From Methanoregula sp. SKADARSKE-2 (lineage in GTDB: Archaea > Halobacteriota > Methanomicrobia > Methanomicrobiales > Methanospirillaceae): 64,000 bases of DNA. The position numbers were made by a program, and so were the translations under genes. Below are positions 17,964 to 27,137 of the stretch, one piece after another (the first letter of the stretch is position 1; every line of letters begins with the position of its first letter). The stretch covers positions 558,001 to 622,000 of the forward strand of contig CP121470.1 in the NCBI GenBank assembly GCA_030919125.1, in the 5' to 3' direction. A model generated the notes under the pieces. It saw only the letters and a list, made by a program, of their open reading frames with translations, did not search any database and had not been told where the DNA came from.

Positions 17964-18813
17964 ATGAAATGTACATCCGCCTGCGCCGGGTGCAGCGATT
18001 CACTCGCACTCAGGTATGTGCTGAAGGCTGCCGGCCCGGATACGGCTCTCGCCATTCCCGCATGCTGCACAAGTGTAATCCAGGGAATTTACCCGAACAC
18101 CTCCTTCAACGTTCCCGTGTACAATATTGCTTTCGCCGCAGCAGCTGCGTGTGCATCCCCGGGATGTCGAATGCGTTTCGCTCGACAGGAAAGAAGACCA
18201 AGGTGATCGTCTACGCGGGGGATGGCGGGACACTGGACATCGGCCTCCAGTCGCTCTCCGGTGCGTTCGAACGGGGCACCGATTTCCTGTACATCTGTTA
18301 CGATAACCAAGCATACGGGAATACCGGGATGCAGAGATCGGGGGGACGCCGATCGGAGCAAGGACAACGACAACTCCCGGGGGGAAGACCGATCTCAAGA
18401 AAGATATCGATGCGATCGTGGCTGCTCATGATCCCCCCTACATGGCTACAGCCTGCGCCGCGTACCCGCAGGATCTCTTCAAAAAAGTACAGAAGGCCCT
18501 GAGGTTCCGTGGTCCCACGTTTATCCACCATCTCGCCCCATGCCCGCCGGGATGGAGGTTCTCGACCGAGAAGAGCGTCGAGATGGGAAAACTTGCGATC
18601 AAATCCGGGATGTGGGTTCTCTGGGAACGTGAATATGGGAGACTCACCATCAGCGCACAATCGAGGGCGGCGATCAAGAAGCCGATCCCTCTCGAAGAGT
18701 ATCTCGCACCCCAGGGGAGGTTCAAGGGTATCGATCCGAAATCCCTGGAGGCCCTGAAAAAGCGCCTCGAATCCAATATCGGGAGACTGACGCAGGATGA
18801 GGCCCGCACATGA
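17964..18813 (+). pseudogene. porB: 2-oxoacid:ferredoxin oxidoreductase beta subunit (ThDP), two frameshifts
   Basis: Thiamine-diphosphate subunit of a pyruvate-type synthase, which makes or breaks 2-oxoacids with CoA and ferredoxin. Starts MKCTSACAGCSDSLALRY (cluster-type Cys pair), then IPACCTSVIQG. After about 18165 (ASPG/GMSNAF) the frame shifts to carry the ThDP motif YAGDGGTLDIGLQSLSG and CYDNQAYGNTG; after about 18338 it shifts again to GTPIGARTTTTPGGK, then AAHDPPYMATACAAYPQD and LAPCPPGW to the end. All catalytic motifs survive when repaired (about 282 residues). Pyruvate specificity is suggested by CYDN-x-AY-x-NTG but not proven. Overlaps porA by ATGA. Confidence 0.85.
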
Positions 18814-19924
18814 AGAAGATCGCAACCGGTAACAAGGCAGTTGCCGAAGCCGTAAAACAGGTGAGGCCTGAGGTCATCGCCGCCTACCCGATTACTCCTC
18901 AGACCGAGATCGTCGAGCAGATCGCAGAATTTGTAGCTGGCGGCGAGCTGGACAGCCGGTATATTCCGGTCGAGAGCGAACACTCAGCGATGGCAGCGTG
19001 CATCGGCGCAAGCATCACCGGGGTCAGGACATTTACCGCGACCAGCTCCCACGGACTCCTGTACATGCATGAGATGACCAACTGGGCCGCCGGCGCACGG
19101 CTACCCATTGTCATGGCAAACGTCAACAGGTCCATCGGTCCCGGGTGGAATATCTGGGCAGAGCATACCGATGCGCTCCAGGAGCGGGATACCAGCTGGC
19201 TCCAGGTGTACGTGAGCACGGTGCAGGAGGCATACGATGCAACCCTGATGGCGTTCCGGATTGCCGAGCACCAGGACACGTCCTCCTGCCCGTGATGGTC
19301 AACCTCGACGGCTTCTCGCTCTCCCATATCATGCAGCCGCTCGAGACGGTCGAGCTCGGGGACTATATCCCGCCCCTGCATCTTGAAGACGCGATCGATC
19401 CGGAGAACCCGCAGGGGTACGGGGGACTGACCGGTCCGGACCAGCACTTCAAATTCAGGTGGGATAGCGAGCGTTCGATGCGGGATTCCGTGAAGGTGAT
19501 CGAGCAGGCCGAAAAGGATTTTGCAGCGCGTTTCGGCAGGAAGTACGGATTTACCGAGCAGTACCGGTGCGAAGATGCGGAGATTGTTGTTATCGCGATG
19601 GGAACACTGGGTAAAGAAGCGGAAGTCGCGATCGACAACCTCCGTTCGGAGGGAATAAAAGCCGGCTCCCTCCGGGTTCGCTGGCTCCGCCCGTTCCCGG
19701 TGCTCGAACTCAAAGGAAAGGAGATCGTTGTCATCGACCGCGATTATTCGTTCGGATTCGGGGGGATTCTCGCAAATGAGATCCGGGCCCGGTCCGATGT
19801 GAACGCATACAGTGTCATCGCCGGTCTTGGCGGGCAGGAAGTTACGTATGAAGAGATCGCGGATTTTGTCCGCAGAAGGAGAATTGGCGAGGAATTCTGG
19901 TTCGGGGTGAACGACCGTGTATGA
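18810..19924 (+). pseudogene. porA: 2-oxoacid:ferredoxin oxidoreductase alpha subunit, one frameshift
   Basis: Alpha subunit that binds the pyrimidine part of ThDP and CoA. The first frame (18810 to about 19280) has AAYPITPQTEIVEQI, VESEHSAMAACIGAS and TATSSHGLLYMHE. Near 19278 the frame moves to VLLPVMVNLDGFSLSH and continues with RWLRPFPVLEL and FGFGGILANEIRAR to the stop at 19924. Corrected length is about 371 residues, normal for PorA. A single indel in or near ccaggacacg explains the break. Overlaps porB and porG. Confidence 0.87.
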
Positions 19925-20443
19925 GATACGGATCCATTCACGGGGCGGACGGGGCGAGGTAACCGCCGCACGCCTTCTGGCACCGGCTGCCATCCATGAC
20001 GGGAAGTATGCGACCGCATGCCCATTCTACGGGGCTGAACGCCGGAGCGCACCGATCGTCTCGTTCGTCCGGATCGATGACAAACCTATCCGGACTTACA
20101 GCCAGATCAAGAAGCCGGATCTCGTTGTTGTGCTCGACGCAAGCGTAATGGAGACGGTCGATGTCCTCCAGGGACTCAAGACCGGGGGCAGGGTATTCAT
20201 CAACAGCGCACACAAACGCGAACTTTCAGGCTTCTCACCCTGCAATGTTGACCTGACCGGTATTGCCCTCAAAGAGAATCTTACCGTCGCGGGGCACCAA
20301 TCCTGAATACTCCGGTGCTGGGTGCGCTTGCAAAAATGGGGATAGTATCGGTTGACTCCGCGAAGATGGCGATCAGCGAGATGTTCTCGGATGAACGAAA
20401 CGTCAAGGCGGCGGAGGCTGCCTACAAGGAGATGAGCGCATGA
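19917..20443 (+). pseudogene. porG: 2-oxoacid:ferredoxin oxidoreductase gamma subunit, one frameshift
   Basis: Gamma subunit with the signature IRIHSRGGRGEVTAARLLA, then FYGAERRSAPIVSFVRI and DLVVVLDASVME. At about 20293-20296 (run of four G) the frame slips; with a fifth G the sequence reads VAGAPILNTPVLGALAKMG and ends KEMSA at 20443. This is a textbook homopolymer undercall pattern. Repaired length about 175 residues. Start overlaps porA, stop overlaps porD. Confidence 0.87.
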
Positions 20444-20690
20444 GCAGGTTACGAAAGCGTCTCGCGATTAGCAGGCCGACAGAAGGGGCTGCGGGGAAGA
20501 CCGGGTCATGGAGAGTATTCCGGCCGTCAATAAGGAGGCCTGCAACAAATGCGGGCTCTGCGAGATGTACTGCCCGGATGCCGCTATCAACCAGGATCTC
20601 GACGTGGATCTTACGTTCTGCAAGGGATGCGGTATCTGCGCACATGAATGCCCGAAGAGAGCAATAACCATGGTCCGGGAAGAAAAATAA
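20440..20690 (+). pseudogene. porD: 2-oxoacid:ferredoxin oxidoreductase delta subunit (2x[4Fe-4S]), one frameshift
   Basis: Small ferredoxin-like subunit. The N-terminal frame from ATG 20440 reads LAISRPTEGAAGKTGSWRVF, the usual PorD leader; the two cluster motifs CNKCGLCEMYCPD and CKGCGICAHECPK lie in the next frame to 20690. Adding one C at ccggccgtc (about 20521-20525) joins them as FRPVNKEACNKCG. About 83 residues when repaired. Order B-A-G-D differs from the G-D-A-B order of the common methanogen por operon. Confidence 0.87.
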
Positions 20691-20767
20691 TTCCCGGCGT
20701 GACGATCTTCTTATTTTCCGGATCCCGGCAAAGAAGGTTCCGGCCGAGATTTTTTTTTAAAAAAAAG

Positions 20768-21106
20768 TCAGTCCTTTGTCTCATCTGTTGCCATAAATTC
20801 GAGATCGAATCTGTAGCACTGCACGGTGAGATGTCGTGTGCCAACGGAGAGATCGTGGGGACCGGTTGTATGGCAGTTCCAGCACTTTGCCTCATCAACG
20901 AGCGACCAGACTGGGTACGGGCCGATCCTCGTGAAACTCCCGGGCTTTGCAACATCCTCGATCCTGGGGACGAAGACCCGAGTCACCCCGCAATTACTGC
21001 ATCTCACCCGGGCCTGATAGGGTAAGGCCTCGATGATCTGGTCCGCAGACCTTTTGCACTTATAGCAATCGGTCCGGTATTTTGTACCGATGAAGGGGTT
21101 ATCCAT
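20768..21106 (-). CDS. Hypothetical protein with two CxxC pairs
   Basis: 112 residues starting MDNPFIGTKYRTDCYKC. Cysteine pairs CYKC, CSNC and CWNC are spaced as in zinc ribbons, and the rest is soluble (VRCSNCGVTRVFVPRI; LVDEAKCWNCHTTGPHDL). The C-terminus forms strands (HLTVQCYRFDLEFMA). No family name recognised. The ATG at 21106 was preferred over GTG 21118. The gene converges with porD, leaving about 77 bases between. Confidence 0.7.
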   Translation of the reverse strand: MDNPFIGTKYRTDCYKCKRSADQIIEALPYQARVRCSNCGVTRVFVPRIEDVAKPGSFTRIGPYPVWSLVDEAKCWNCHTTGPHDLSVGTRHLTVQCYRFDLEFMATDETKD

Positions 21107-21326
21107 GGCAGATACCACAGATCTTCGGGTTCATTAACCTTCTGCCGGTCTCCCCAAAGCATCCTCACCAGATCGCCAAAAAACCGCAAAATTCGATAAG
21201 AGGGATACGGGTAAAATATCCGGGAGGATGATCGGCCGGATCCGGAGTACCCGGAAAATCGCGCGAAAAACGCTATTTTTTTCCATGCCCGATTTTATTC
21301 CAAACGGAAAAACGGTCGCAACAAAG

Positions 21327-21340
21327 TCAATAAATTTAAT
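21327..21340 (+). promoter_or_regulatory. TATA-like element of the cupredoxin lipoprotein gene
   Basis: The AT-rich gtcaataaatttaa is centred about 32 bases before ATG 21366, suitable for a very short leader. Assigned by position and composition only. Confidence 0.4.
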
Positions 21341-21365
21341 TACCGGGGGATTGAATTTATCTTCT

Positions 21366-21938
21366 ATGAAAAGTTACTTCGGATTAATAATTCTTGTGCT
21401 TGTTCTGGTACTGGCAACCGGATGTACCGATACCCCGGCGACAAGAGCGGTAACAACGGCCCTGACAACAGTCACGGTCCTCCCGGAAGTCACCACAGCA
21501 CCACCGGTAGCAGAGACTTCACCGATGGCAACGGTCCCGACCGCTGGCATGACCACAGCCCCCAATCTGACGCTCCCCCTCACCCCCATTGAAGTACCCA
21601 ATCTGACGCTGACAGAGAAGGTCACCGTTGCACCCACGGCAACAAAGATCGTAACAAAAAATGTCATCCATATTCTTAACGGCTCATTTGTTCCATCCGC
21701 CACCACCCTCCTTCCGGGCACAGGGGTGAGCTGGATCAACGATGACAGTGGGATTCACTCGGTGAAATCCACCGGTGCTCACCCGGGCATGTTTAATTCC
21801 GGAGAAATTCTGCCCGGGGGACAGTTTTCTTTCTCATTCGGCGCGGATGAAGGGGCGTATAGCTTCAATGATCCCAAGTTCACGAACATGACGGGGACCA
21901 TCATTATCAGATCAGGCCCCTCAGTCGTTGGTTCCTAA
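21366..21938 (+). CDS. Cupredoxin-like lipoprotein
   Basis: 190 residues. Signal peptide MKSYFGLIILVLVLVLATGC ends in a lipobox (LATGC), so the protein should be lipid-anchored outside the membrane. A Thr/Pro/Ala-rich linker (residues about 22-95) separates the anchor from a C-terminal domain of about 90 residues: VIHILNGSFVPSATTLLPGT, WINDDSGIHSVKST, and YSFNDPKFTNMTGTIIIR. This is the plastocyanin/azurin-like beta sandwich; a His is present (GIHSV), but the usual downstream Cys-His-Met cluster is replaced (FNDPKF), so copper binding is doubtful. ATG 21366 directly precedes the signal peptide. Confidence 0.8.
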   Translation: MKSYFGLIILVLVLVLATGCTDTPATRAVTTALTTVTVLPEVTTAPPVAETSPMATVPTAGMTTAPNLTLPLTPIEVPNLTLTEKVTVAPTATKIVTKNVIHILNGSFVPSATTLLPGTGVSWINDDSGIHSVKSTGAHPGMFNSGEILPGGQFSFSFGADEGAYSFNDPKFTNMTGTIIIRSGPSVVGS

Positions 21939-22278
21939 ACCGGCTTAAAATCGCCGTACGGAAAAACTTTTTTTTTACGACTCCCGTACCAGAATCTCTC
22001 CGGTTTCACAAGCCCTTCTCGCGCTTCCTCTCCAGGTCAGGACTCCCCTCTGCGTTTTTTGGGTTTTGGGTCGCACGTTTCTGCTAAAATGTGAATTAAA
22101 AAAACGCTTGAGTCCTCTGAAAAATGCCATCCTGCCTCTTCTCATCGGGGCTTCAGGAGCGAGAGTCTCTGACAAAAACATCTGCGTGCATTCAAGAAGA
22201 TCTGCAGGTGTGCAGATATCTCTCCGCTCAGTTCAAATCCTGATTTTTAAAAAAAAAGTTGGGGAGACTGCTGACAGA
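21939..22278. other. Intergenic, no gene seen
   Basis: Contains T-rich tracts (21968-21977) and A-rich tracts (22250-22258) that could end the flanking convergent genes on each strand. No coding frame or RNA fold recognised. Confidence 0.4.
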
Positions 22279-23940
22279 TCAGTAGTCGCCCATGCCGGGG
22301 GGCATACCACCCATGCCACCCATGCCACCCATGCCACCCGGAGGCATGCCACCCTCAGGTGCTGCGGACTTTGACGATGCAATAACATCATCAATGCGGA
22401 GGATCATGACGGCAGCTTCTGCTGCGGAGGAGATCGCCTGGGTCTTGACCCGGAGGGGCTCGACAACGCCGGCTGCCTTCATGTCGACTGCCTTGCCCTC
22501 GAATACGTTAAGGCCGTACGTCTTCTTGCCCTTCTCGTGAGCTGCACGGATCTCGACGAGCATATCGATGGGGTCGAGACCTGCGTTCTCTGCAAGGGTT
22601 CTCGGGATGATCTCGAGTGCGCTTGCGAAGGCCTCGATAGCGAGCTGTGCTCTGCCACCGACGCTTGCTGCATACTCGCGGAGACGGAGCGAGAGCTCGG
22701 TCTCAGGTGCACCGCCGCCGGCGACAACCTTCTTGTCCTCGACAACGACGCCGACGACGCGGAGGGCGTCGTGAATCGCGCGCTCAAGCTCGTCGACAAC
22801 GTGCTCGGTCCCACCCTTGACTATAAGGGAGACTGCCTTCGGGTTCTTGCACTTCTCGACAAAGGTCATCTCTTCGCCGCCGACCTTGCGCTCCTCAACA
22901 AGCCCGGCCTTTCCGAGTTCCTCTTTGCTGATAGCGTCGATGGAGGAGACGAGGCTCCCTCCGGTTGCGCGGGCAAGCTTCTCCATGTCGCTCTTCTTGA
23001 CACGGCGGGTTGCAAAGACCCCTGCCTTTGCAAGGTAGTGCTGTGCGATGTCGTCGATACCCTTCTGGCAGAAGAGGACATTTGCACCGCTCTTGACGAT
23101 CTTGTCGACAATGCTCCGGACCATCCGCTCTTCCTCATCGAGGAACGCCTGTAACTGGTCGGGGCTGGTGATGTTGATCTCTGCGTCGACCTCGGTCTTC
23201 TTGAACTCGACTGCCGCGTTCAGAAGGAGAATCTTCGCGTTCGTCACCGTCTTTGGCATCGTGGGGTGAACTCTCTCCTTGTCGATGATGACACCCTCAA
23301 TGATCTCGGAGTCCTCAATTGAGCCACCGGTCTTCTTCTCAACCTTGATGTTCTCGATGTCAACGGTCCCGTCTTCATCGGTAACCATGGTGATTGCCCT
23401 GACTACAAGGTCGCAGAGCTTGTCCTTGGAGGCCTCGGCTCCCTTGCCGGTCATTGCAGTGCCGGCGATGTTCTTGAGGAGGGTCGTGTCGCTGACCTTG
23501 ATGTCGAACGCGATCTCCTTTAAGAGCTGTTGCGCCTTCTCAGCTGCCTGGCGGTATCCTGCCGCGATAATTGTCGGGTGAACATCCTGCTCGAGGAGGT
23601 CTTCTGCCTTCTTGAGGAGTTCGCCGGCGATGACGACCGCGGTGGTTGTTCCATCGCCAACTTCATCGTCCTGGGTCTTTGCTACCTCGACCATCATCTT
23701 TGCGGCCGGGTGCTCGATATCCATCTCCTTGAGGATCGTGACACCATCGTTCGTGATCACGACATCGCCGATCGTGTCGACGAGCATCTTGTCCATACCC
23801 TTGGGACCGAGCGTGGTCCGGACCGCACTTGCCACTGCCTTTGCGGCAGTGATGTTCATACCCTGAGCGTCGCGGCCCCGGGTGCGGGTGCTTCCTTCTT
23901 TGAGAATCAGAATCTGTTGTCCACCAAGTTGTTGTGACAT
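22279..23940 (-). CDS. Thermosome subunit (group II chaperonin)
   Basis: 553-residue subunit of the double-ring ATP-driven folding machine. Starts [16 protein letters not shown], with the nucleotide site [27 protein letters not shown] and the C-terminal [11 protein letters not shown], plus the Gly-Met-Pro-rich tail ending MPPGMGDY that protrudes into the cavity. The start at 23940 is three residues upstream of the conserved region; a minor in-frame extension to 23952 exists. Intact, in contrast with many neighbours. Its TATA box is listed separately. Thermosome genes are usually heat-inducible, though I see no specific operator. Confidence 0.97.
   Translation of the reverse strand: MSQQLGGQQILILKEGSTRTRGRDAQGMNITAAKAVASAVRTTLGPKGMDKMLVDTIGDVVITNDGVTILKEMDIEHPAAKMMVEVAKTQDDEVGDGTTTAVVIAGELLKKAEDLLEQDVHPTIIAAGYRQAAEKAQQLLKEIAFDIKVSDTTLLKNIAGTAMTGKGAEASKDKLCDLVVRAITMVTDEDGTVDIENIKVEKKTGGSIEDSEIIEGVIIDKERVHPTMPKTVTNAKILLLNAAVEFKKTEVDAEINITSPDQLQAFLDEEERMVRSIVDKIVKSGANVLFCQKGIDDIAQHYLAKAGVFATRRVKKSDMEKLARATGGSLVSSIDAISKEELGKAGLVEERKVGGEEMTFVEKCKNPKAVSLIVKGGTEHVVDELERAIHDALRVVGVVVEDKKVVAGGGAPETELSLRLREYAASVGGRAQLAIEAFASALEIIPRTLAENAGLDPIDMLVEIRAAHEKGKKTYGLNVFEGKAVDMKAAGVVEPLRVKTQAISSAAEAAVMILRIDDVIASSKSAAPEGGMPPGGMGGMGGMGGMPPGMGDY
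22308..22341. repeat. Nine-base tandem repeat encoding the thermosome GGM tail
   Basis: Three to four copies of ccatgccac, coding on the minus strand for GGM repeats of the chaperonin tail. It is a coding repeat, not an independent element, but a likely place for length change. Confidence 0.85.
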
Positions 23941-23989
23941 AAAGATCACCACATTTGCACTAAATTAGCACTAAAGTTGGTTTGTGGTT

Positions 23990-24000
23990 CTATATAAATG
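23990..24000 (-). promoter_or_regulatory. TATA box of the thermosome gene
   Basis: On the minus strand the sequence reads catttatatag, about 50-60 bases before ATG 23940, giving a leader of about 25 bases that contains a purine-rich ggtgatc just before the start. The neighbouring regulator gene reads away on the same strand and ends at 24015. Confidence 0.55.
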
Positions 24001-24014
24001 TAATTGAAAGACGT

Positions 24015-24953
24015 TCAGTCGCCAATCATCTCGATGAGCTGGAAACCGTCAGTAATCCGGTGGAGGGACTCCTCACAGATCACAAGCGTCTTCCCGATTT
24101 TTTTCTGCTTGTGGTATCCGGTGATAATGCACATTGCATGATTCTTCGCGATCTGCGAGAGGTTCCCTATGAGCGCCGCACGTTTCACAACTTTATCTAC
24201 CGGCCCGTAGCCAGTGAGAATCGTGTGTTTTTCAAAGGTCAGCAGCGCCTGGAACGGAGCCCCGCGGAGGGTATGGAGGTGGATCCCGAGGGATTCGAGG
24301 AATTCGATCGGGATAATCGGATCCCTCCTGGCTGCGCTGAGATCGCGTCTCGACTCCTTCTGCCGTTCCTGGTTCATGTCCTGGTTCATGAGATCGATCG
24401 ATTCCACAACTCCGGTGTTGAAGAGCTCCTCGATCTTTATAGCGACTTCAAGCGTTGTACCCATCCCGCACTCGTACTTGCTGATCGTGCGCCGCGAGAC
24501 ACCAAGTACCTGCCCGAGATCCCCAAGCGACATGCTCCGTCTCTCGCGCAGGTCCCGGAGAACTTCGCCATCGATATTGACGTACAGACCACCGGGCGAT
24601 GCGTAGACCAGCGGGGGGATCTTCTCCACAAAATAATCGTACAGGGTCGCGGGGCTGATCGCATAGATCCCGTACCTGATGTAGACCGCGCCACGCTCCA
24701 GCTCAGCCTCCCGCGCCCGCTCACCAATGATGAGCGGGACACCTCCGAGGTGACGCGCGATCAGATCGAGATCCCCGGCCACCTCTTCGCTCACGCTATC
24801 AATATGGGAGACGACCTTGACGACGAGAAGCGTCCCGTTGTTGCGTGCTATGAGATCGAAACTCCGGGGCCGGATCGAGAATCGCTCGGAGACCTGGAAG
24901 CCTGCCGTGATCATGACGCTGGTAACCAGCTGGAGCTGGCGGTCCTGAGACAT
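24015..24953 (-). CDS. HTH-type transcriptional regulator, archaeal UPF family
   Basis: 312 residues. An N-terminal region (about 1-110) resembles an endonuclease-like fold (FDLIARNNGTLLVVKVVS with an xKVxS core), followed by a Cro/C1-type helix-turn-helix (LRDLRERRSMSLGDLGQVLGV and SRRTISKYECG, about 131-165) and a C-terminal domain with GKTLVICEES. This is the conserved euryarchaeal 'putative HTH-type transcriptional regulatory protein' family; targets are unknown. It lies upstream of the thermosome on the same strand but has a separate promoter between them. Confidence 0.88.
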   Translation of the reverse strand: MSQDRQLQLVTSVMITAGFQVSERFSIRPRSFDLIARNNGTLLVVKVVSHIDSVSEEVAGDLDLIARHLGGVPLIIGERAREAELERGAVYIRYGIYAISPATLYDYFVEKIPPLVYASPGGLYVNIDGEVLRDLRERRSMSLGDLGQVLGVSRRTISKYECGMGTTLEVAIKIEELFNTGVVESIDLMNQDMNQERQKESRRDLSAARRDPIIPIEFLESLGIHLHTLRGAPFQALLTFEKHTILTGYGPVDKVVKRAALIGNLSQIAKNHAMCIITGYHKQKKIGKTLVICEESLHRITDGFQLIEMIGD

Positions 24954-24992
24954 TGTCCGTAAAGAATGGATAGAGCCTGAGGATATATTGAT

Positions 24993-26243
24993 ATGGATAT
25001 GCGCATCGGGATCGATGACACGGATTCGCCGGTGGGAATGTGCACGACCTATCTCGGGGCGGTGCTCGCCCGCAGGCTGATAGGCGAACAGATGCGGGTA
25101 CGGGAAGCAAGGCTTGTGCGGCTGAACCCCAACGTGACCTGGAAGACCCGGGGAAACGCAGCGGTGATGCTTGACGTAGAGGGCGATCCCGGGCGCGCTT
25201 TTGGAATCGCTTGTGCAGCGGTTGAGGAGCTTGCGGATTTTTCCTGCGCAAATACAAACCCGGGGGTTGTTCTCTCAGAATGCCCCCTGGACCCGGCCTT
25301 CTATGAAAAAGCCGTGAAGGCTTTTTGCAGGATCGATGAGGCGGTAAAGATTCTTGAAGCCAATGGCGCTCTTTTTCGCGGGTACAAGAACCGGCGCGGC
25401 CTGATCGGCGCGACCGCGGCGGTAGCAAGCGAACTTGATGACCGGACCTCAGAGATCCTTGTATACCGGAAGCCTTTCTTTTTTGGCACCCCGCGGAGCG
25501 TAGACCGGTCCAGCCTCTTTGCCGCAGAGAGGGCAACCTTCCCCCATACCTGGGATACCGCAGACGAGCAGAACGGGGTCGTCGTCTGCGTCCCGCATAC
25601 GCCCGACCCGGTCCTGTTCGGGATCCGGGGCGAGAGCCCCTCATGGGTCATGCTGGCCCGCTCGCTGATCGAATCCGAAGAACCGGGTCTCGAGCAGGTC
25701 TGGGTCACAAACCAGGGGACCGATGCACATCTTATCCCAGGGACAATCGGGAACCTGCACGAAGGGATCTCCTATGCTGTGAAAGGGACGGTGGAGGGCA
25801 AACCGGCGACCGGAACCGGGGGTCACGTCTCCTTTGAGATGGGAGAGGGGGATTGCCGGGTCCGATGCATGGCCTATGAACCAACCAAGGGCTTCCGCAC
25901 CATCATCCGCCAGCTGGTGCCGGGCGATAGCGTGATCGCGGCTGGCAGTTTCAAGAAAGGCAGCATCAATATCGAGAAGCTCAAAATCACCTCACTTGCA
26001 AAAGCGATCACGACCCGGCCACCGGTCTGTCGGGCCTGTGAAAAGCGGATGACAAGCGACGGGAAGGACAAGGGATACAAATGCAGAAGATGCGGGGCAC
26101 GGGAAGAGGTGCCGGAGGTGACCGAACACTCCAGAACGGTGAGGCCCGGCTGGTACGAGGTGCCGCCGACAGCACGGAGGCACCTGGCAAAGCCCTTGTG
26201 CCGGGGTGAGCCGGATTTTTTTAAAGAAAATCGCGCATTTTAA
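24993..26243 (+). CDS. tiaS: tRNA(Ile2) 2-agmatinylcytidine synthetase
   Basis: Attaches agmatine to C34 of the CAU-anticodon tRNA-Ile so that it reads AUA, an archaeal counterpart of bacterial TilS. The 416-residue protein has the N-terminal MRIGIDDTDSPVGMCTTYLG motif of the TiaS kinase domain, the RGNAAV and FRGYKNRRGLIGA segments, an OB-fold in the third quarter, and a C-terminal zinc ribbon (CRACEKRM ... YKCRRCGA). Start ATG 24993 or 24999. Intact; essential for decoding. Divergent from the HTH regulator with 39 bases between. Confidence 0.93.
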   Translation: MDMRIGIDDTDSPVGMCTTYLGAVLARRLIGEQMRVREARLVRLNPNVTWKTRGNAAVMLDVEGDPGRAFGIACAAVEELADFSCANTNPGVVLSECPLDPAFYEKAVKAFCRIDEAVKILEANGALFRGYKNRRGLIGATAAVASELDDRTSEILVYRKPFFFGTPRSVDRSSLFAAERATFPHTWDTADEQNGVVVCVPHTPDPVLFGIRGESPSWVMLARSLIESEEPGLEQVWVTNQGTDAHLIPGTIGNLHEGISYAVKGTVEGKPATGTGGHVSFEMGEGDCRVRCMAYEPTKGFRTIIRQLVPGDSVIAAGSFKKGSINIEKLKITSLAKAITTRPPVCRACEKRMTSDGKDKGYKCRRCGAREEVPEVTEHSRTVRPGWYEVPPTARRHLAKPLCRGEPDFFKENRAF

Positions 26244-26303
26244 CGGATTTTGTCCCCGATTGAGCGGGCTACCGGCAGCCTTGATTCGGGCACGTATTTC
26301 CGG

Positions 26304-27056
26304 TCATATCTCCTGGGATCTGCCTTCTTTTCCCCCTTCTGTGGGGGTTGCCGGACGCAGATCGGAGAAAAAATCGCGGGTTCTCGACTCCACGAAGCCA
26401 GCCTCTTCTCTTGTCAGACCGTACAGCTCGTACACCTGGGCGTTGATCCGGGAATCGATGGATTGGATCTCGCGCTCCGCACCGGTCGGCGAGTTGAGGA
26501 TTTTTTTCTGCCGGTCATGCATACGACGGATCAATGCCACCATGCGATCGTGCCGGGTGCGGTCGGTGGGATCATCGAGATCCGGTGTGTAGATAGGAAG
26601 AGCCAGGATGTCCTCCGGAGAAAAACTATCCGGTCCCCTGGATCGCCGCGGAAAATTCTGCAGGAAAAACGCGATAAGCCGGCTGTTCATTAGCCAGAGA
26701 AGGTAGGGACTTGTGGAGCGAACGGCACCGGCCGTCTCATCAGGGATCTCCCTGCCGTCACACGATACAAACACCGGATCCCGGGATCGCACAGGGAAGA
26801 AAATGGCTCTCCTCCGGTCGTGCAGATCCCCCATCACCACCTCTTCAAGCGGCGTTCCGGCTCCTGAAATCTTGGCGGTAAGTTCTTCGGCACGGGTATC
26901 TCGAAACGTCCAGCCTCCCGCGCCAAGCGCTGCGGGGTCGACCGGGAAGTGATGAGCCGCAACATATTTTGCAGGATTACTCAGGAAGCCCAGGCCCGCC
27001 CGGGGCTCGCGGTGCAGGTCCGGATCGCGAGAGAGAAGAGCTCGAAGGTCCGCCGG
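26304..27056 (-). pseudogene. Restriction-modification DNA methyltransferase, C-terminal remnant
   Basis: An open minus-strand frame lacking a proper start. It reads NPAKYVAAHHFPVDPAALG and GGWTFRDTRAEELTAKISG, then jumps to DETAGAVRSTSPYLLWLMNS, FFLQNF, LALPIYTPDLDDPTDR, a helical stretch (HDRMVALIRRMHDRQKKI) and VYELYGLTREEAG. This matches the target-recognition and C-terminal part of Eco57I/type IIG-like enzymes, where about 100 residues normally separate PLEE from the NSRL segment. The SAM-binding and NPPF catalytic parts are absent. A decayed element fragment, not a working enzyme. Confidence 0.65.
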
Positions 27057-27137
27057 TCAACAAAAACCGTAAAAAAACGTGGTGAAAAAAAGAGACAGGG
27101 GAGACGGGAAGCGTATCTCTGCCGGGGAATTTCTCTC

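Noticed and set aside
18899..19993. A 364-codon minus-strand ORF opposite porA
   Set aside because: Sits on the frameshifted porA, whose plus-strand pieces carry the real family motifs.
22308..22341. Tandem repeat as a CRISPR-like array
   Set aside because: Nine-base units without spacers, coding for the thermosome GGM tail.
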